Assembly: GCA_015222855.1 (NCBI GenBank) | Contig: JADFWA010000089.1 | Span: forward strand, 1 to 18,729 | DNA: 18,729 nt | Direction of reading: 5' to 3' | From: Pseudomonadota bacterium | GTDB lineage: Bacteria; Desulfobacterota; Syntrophia; Syntrophales; JADFWA01 | In this document: in pieces, positions 15,194 through 18,729 of the stretch | Layout of the letters: each line of letters starts with the position of its first letter | Position numbering within the stretch: the first letter of the stretch is position 1 | Position numbers and translations under genes: made by a program | Notes under the pieces: generated by a model | Told to the model about the DNA's origin: nothing | The model's input: only the letters and a program-made list of their open reading frames with translations | Database searches by the model: none

Positions 15194-15655
15194 AAAATAT
15201 GGCAATAGCACATCTCGCGTTTTTAAAACATCTTCAGGAATAACCCTCACTTCCCCTAAAACAGTCATGAAGTTAGTGTCACCACTCCATCTTGGGACAA
15301 CATGCACGTGAACATGATCATCCACTCCTGCACCCGCGGCCCTTCCCAGATTTATTCCTATGTTAAACCCCTCGGAGTTCATTGTCTCCTTTAAGGCCTT
15401 AACGGAAGTACTCAGGAGATCAAATATTTCCCGTTTTTCATCGGAAGTCAGATCCTCCAGATTACCGACATGCCTGAAAGGGGCGATCATCAGATGTCCG
15501 TTAATATAGGGATATCTATTTATTATAACAAAAGAATACTCCCCTTCATACAGGACAAATTCATCGTTTCTGATTGAATCCTTGCAGAAAATACACCCGT
15601 CAGGTTTATCGCTCTTTATGTATTCCATTCTCCAGGGAGCATATAAGCTTTTCAT
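15182..15655 (-). CDS. HIT-family hydrolase or AP4A phosphorylase-like protein
   Basis: This is a histidine-triad nucleotide-binding protein of 157 aa. The triad HVHVHVV lies at 114-120 (H114, H116, H118 with H118 the expected nucleophile). An N-terminal CIFC (C21, C24) suggests the zinc-binding subtype related to AP4A phosphorylase. MKSLYAPWRMEYI and NRYPYINGHLMIAP are typical. It probably hydrolyses or phosphorolyses dinucleoside polyphosphates or nucleotide adducts, with the exact substrate unknown. ATG 15655 has only a weak Shine-Dalgarno. The stop TAA lies within the inserted element. The original reading was QKLK-TAG, so only one residue was lost. lapA followed directly in the ancestral operon. 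Confidence 0.93.
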   Translation of the reverse strand: MKSLYAPWRMEYIKSDKPDGCIFCKDSIRNDEFVLYEGEYSFVIINRYPYINGHLMIAPFRHVGNLEDLTSDEKREIFDLLSTSVKALKETMNSEGFNIGINLGRAAGAGVDDHVHVHVVPRWSGDTNFMTVLGEVRVIPEDVLKTRDVLLPYFQKL

Positions 15656-15725
15656 TATTCTTAACGTGTAATTGCAAAGGCTTGAGAGTCACTGAAACAC
15701 AAATTAAAGCAAACTTGCAAATGTT

Positions 15726-15782
15726 TTATTGGTTCGATTAGTTAACCAATGAAACGAACGAAACCAATTGAACTAAGTAACT
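15726..15782. repeat. GGTTAACC / AAACCAAT repeat, copy 2
   Basis: ATTGGTT (from 15728) and AACCAAT form a 7-bp inverted repeat, followed by GAAACGAAC and GAAACCAATTGAACTAAG. It aligns with the reverse complement of 13030-13087 with gaps. It fills the second half of the HIT-yfcE gap, reaching the phosphodiesterase stop codon (TAG within GTTAGTTAC). The remaining 15656-15725 shows no clear promoter. Confidence 0.65.
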
Positions 15783-16263
15783 AACGCTTTATCTCTATTA
15801 TTTTTCCAGTTATCTTATCATTAATCTCAAGTATCCCGATTGTATTGCGGGCCGCAAACTTCCTGTCGATGGCTGAGCCGGGATTAAAAAAAAGAATGTT
15901 GTCCCTTACCTCGTTGACAGCATTGTGGGTATGACCATAGACCAGACAATCTATATCATCAAATTCCTTCCTCAACTTTTTCTCCATACCGAAAGGCATA
16001 CCCCACCCATGAATCAGGCCCACCTTACAACCATTCAGGTCAAGAACCAGCTTGGCGGGAAGCAGGTTCCTCACCTCAGGCGGATCCATGTTGCCATAAA
16101 CCGCCTTTACCTCTTTTCCTTCGAACACATCGAGAACACTGATATCAATCAGGTCACCGGCATGCAGAATGAGATCGACATCACTGAAATGATCTTGAAA
16201 AATTGCCTTGAGTCTTTCATCATAACCCTTGAGATGGGTGTCCGAAATAACCCCTATTTTCAC
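15781..16263 (-). CDS. YfcE/MJ0936-type metallophosphoesterase
   Basis: This small cytoplasmic calcineurin-like phosphodiesterase (160 aa) has the five metal-binding blocks in order: SDTH (7-10), HAGDL, YGNMDPPE, IHGWG and GHTH, then NPGS. The family hydrolyses phosphodiesters in vitro and physiological substrates are mostly unknown. The start is GTG at 16261-16263, with GGAGGG 7 nt upstream and a good promoter (TTGTCT-16-TATAAT) about 30 bp before. It is upstream of HIT on the same strand across a 125-bp repeat-containing gap, so co-transcription is possible but unproven. Confidence 0.94.
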   Translation of the reverse strand: MKIGVISDTHLKGYDERLKAIFQDHFSDVDLILHAGDLIDISVLDVFEGKEVKAVYGNMDPPEVRNLLPAKLVLDLNGCKVGLIHGWGMPFGMEKKLRKEFDDIDCLVYGHTHNAVNEVRDNILFFNPGSAIDRKFAARNTIGILEINDKITGKIIEIKR

Positions 16264-16291
16264 ACTTCAACCCTCCGGAAAATTGGGAAGA

Positions 16292-16319
16292 ATTATATAG
16301 ATATGACATAAAAAGACAA
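16292..16319 (-). promoter_or_regulatory. Putative sigma70 promoter for the phosphodiesterase gene
   Basis: On the minus strand TTGTCT (16314-16319), a 16-bp spacer and a perfect TATAAT (16292-16297) lie about 30 bp before the GTG start. Confidence 0.5.
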
Positions 16320-16333
16320 GTATTATTTGTAAG

Positions 16334-16361
16334 TTTTCGGCTTTCGGTTTCCAGTTTCCAG
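16334..16361. repeat. TTTTCGG/TTTCCAG heptad array
   Basis: The units TTTTCGG, CTTTCGG, TTTCCAG and TTTCCAG follow one another with exact 7-bp spacing. This lies in the 357-bp divergent gap (16264-16620) between the phosphodiesterase and ligA groups. I find no gene or RNA in that gap, only repeats and weak promoter-like sequences. Confidence 0.75.
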
Positions 16362-16423
16362 CAATAACAAGGTGTTAGAGGAAGCTGTTTGCCGATCGAA
16401 AAACGCCAATCTATGCTTTCGGT

Positions 16424-16450
16424 TTGACTTTTCGTATGCGGGCATATAAA
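16424..16450 (+). promoter_or_regulatory. Weak promoter candidate for the ligA operon
   Basis: TTGACT (16424-16429), a 15-bp spacer and TATAAA (16445-16450) lie on the strand of the small gene and ligA. The spacer is short and the leader would be about 160 nt, so this is tentative. Confidence 0.25.
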
Positions 16451-16461
16451 GTTGACTCGTT

Positions 16462-16503
16462 ATCCGTTCACTGTCCACCGACAACGGTCAACGGTGAACG
16501 GAT
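16462..16503. repeat. Heptad array with 10-bp inverted ends in the ligA leader
   Basis: The units CGTTCAC, TGTCCAC, CGACAAC, GGTCAAC and GGTGAAC are spaced exactly 7 bp and all end in AC. The outermost bases form a perfect 10-bp inverted repeat, ATCCGTTCAC (16462-16471) and GTGAACGGAT (16494-16503), so a hairpin with a 22-nt loop is possible. Confidence 0.8.
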
Positions 16504-16620
16504 TTATGCTTTTGTTGTTTTGTGCCTCTTTTATACATGTAAAATCAAACTAAAGTCTTCGCCTAAAGACGAGGGTTTTTCTCCAATCCCCCGAATGGGA
16601 CAATAACAGGAGTCGAAGAA

Positions 16621-18729
<2,109 letters not shown>

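Noticed and set aside
16540..16600. Riboswitch or small RNA upstream of the small gene and ligA
   Set aside because: Only a 5-bp GTCTT/AAGAC stem is visible and no known riboswitch core is recognised.

Overview
The window reads as the chromosome of an anaerobic Gram-negative bacterium, most likely Desulfobacterota (Syntrophales-like). This rests on the protein sequences and gene neighbourhoods as I recognise them, not on a search. Genes are mostly housekeeping. The unusual part is what fills the gaps between them.

Left block (94-9946, all minus strand): a divergent two-subunit biotin-dependent carboxylase (biotin carboxylase, then a carboxyltransferase-BCCP fusion), D-aminoacyl-tRNA deacylase (dtd), a DUF1285-like protein, IMP dehydrogenase (guaB) and the replicative polymerase alpha subunit (dnaE). 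A divergent promoter region (9947-10225) separates this block from a plus-strand pair: an EF-G-like GTPase with an altered switch II, and a MogA-type molybdopterin adenylyltransferase.

Middle (13111-14164, minus): the decayed remains of an ABC-type substrate-binding protein gene overlapping a membrane hybrid sensor kinase gene. Both carry large deletions and the kinase a frameshift. Upstream lie a HIT-family hydrolase, a LapA-domain membrane protein and a Mut7-C/zinc-ribbon protein. These look like an ancestral operon now split by a small transposon-like insertion. A YfcE-type phosphodiesterase precedes them. On the right, a small unnamed gene overlaps ligA (NAD+-dependent DNA ligase), which runs off the window.

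The most notable result is a 163-bp non-autonomous element (15023-15185). It has about 36-bp imperfect terminal inverted repeats beginning GTAA and a perfect 8-bp target duplication (AATTTCTG). Removing it restores a HIT stop codon directly joined to the lapA Shine-Dalgarno. The end of a second copy lies at 1-82. In addition, almost every gap longer than 90 bp holds short degenerate arrays, many with a strict 7-bp period but a different monomer in each gap. Two genes end inside such repeats, and one appears to take its ribosome binding site from one. This points to heavy, repeated colonisation of intergenic DNA by small elements. No tRNA, rRNA or CRISPR array was seen.
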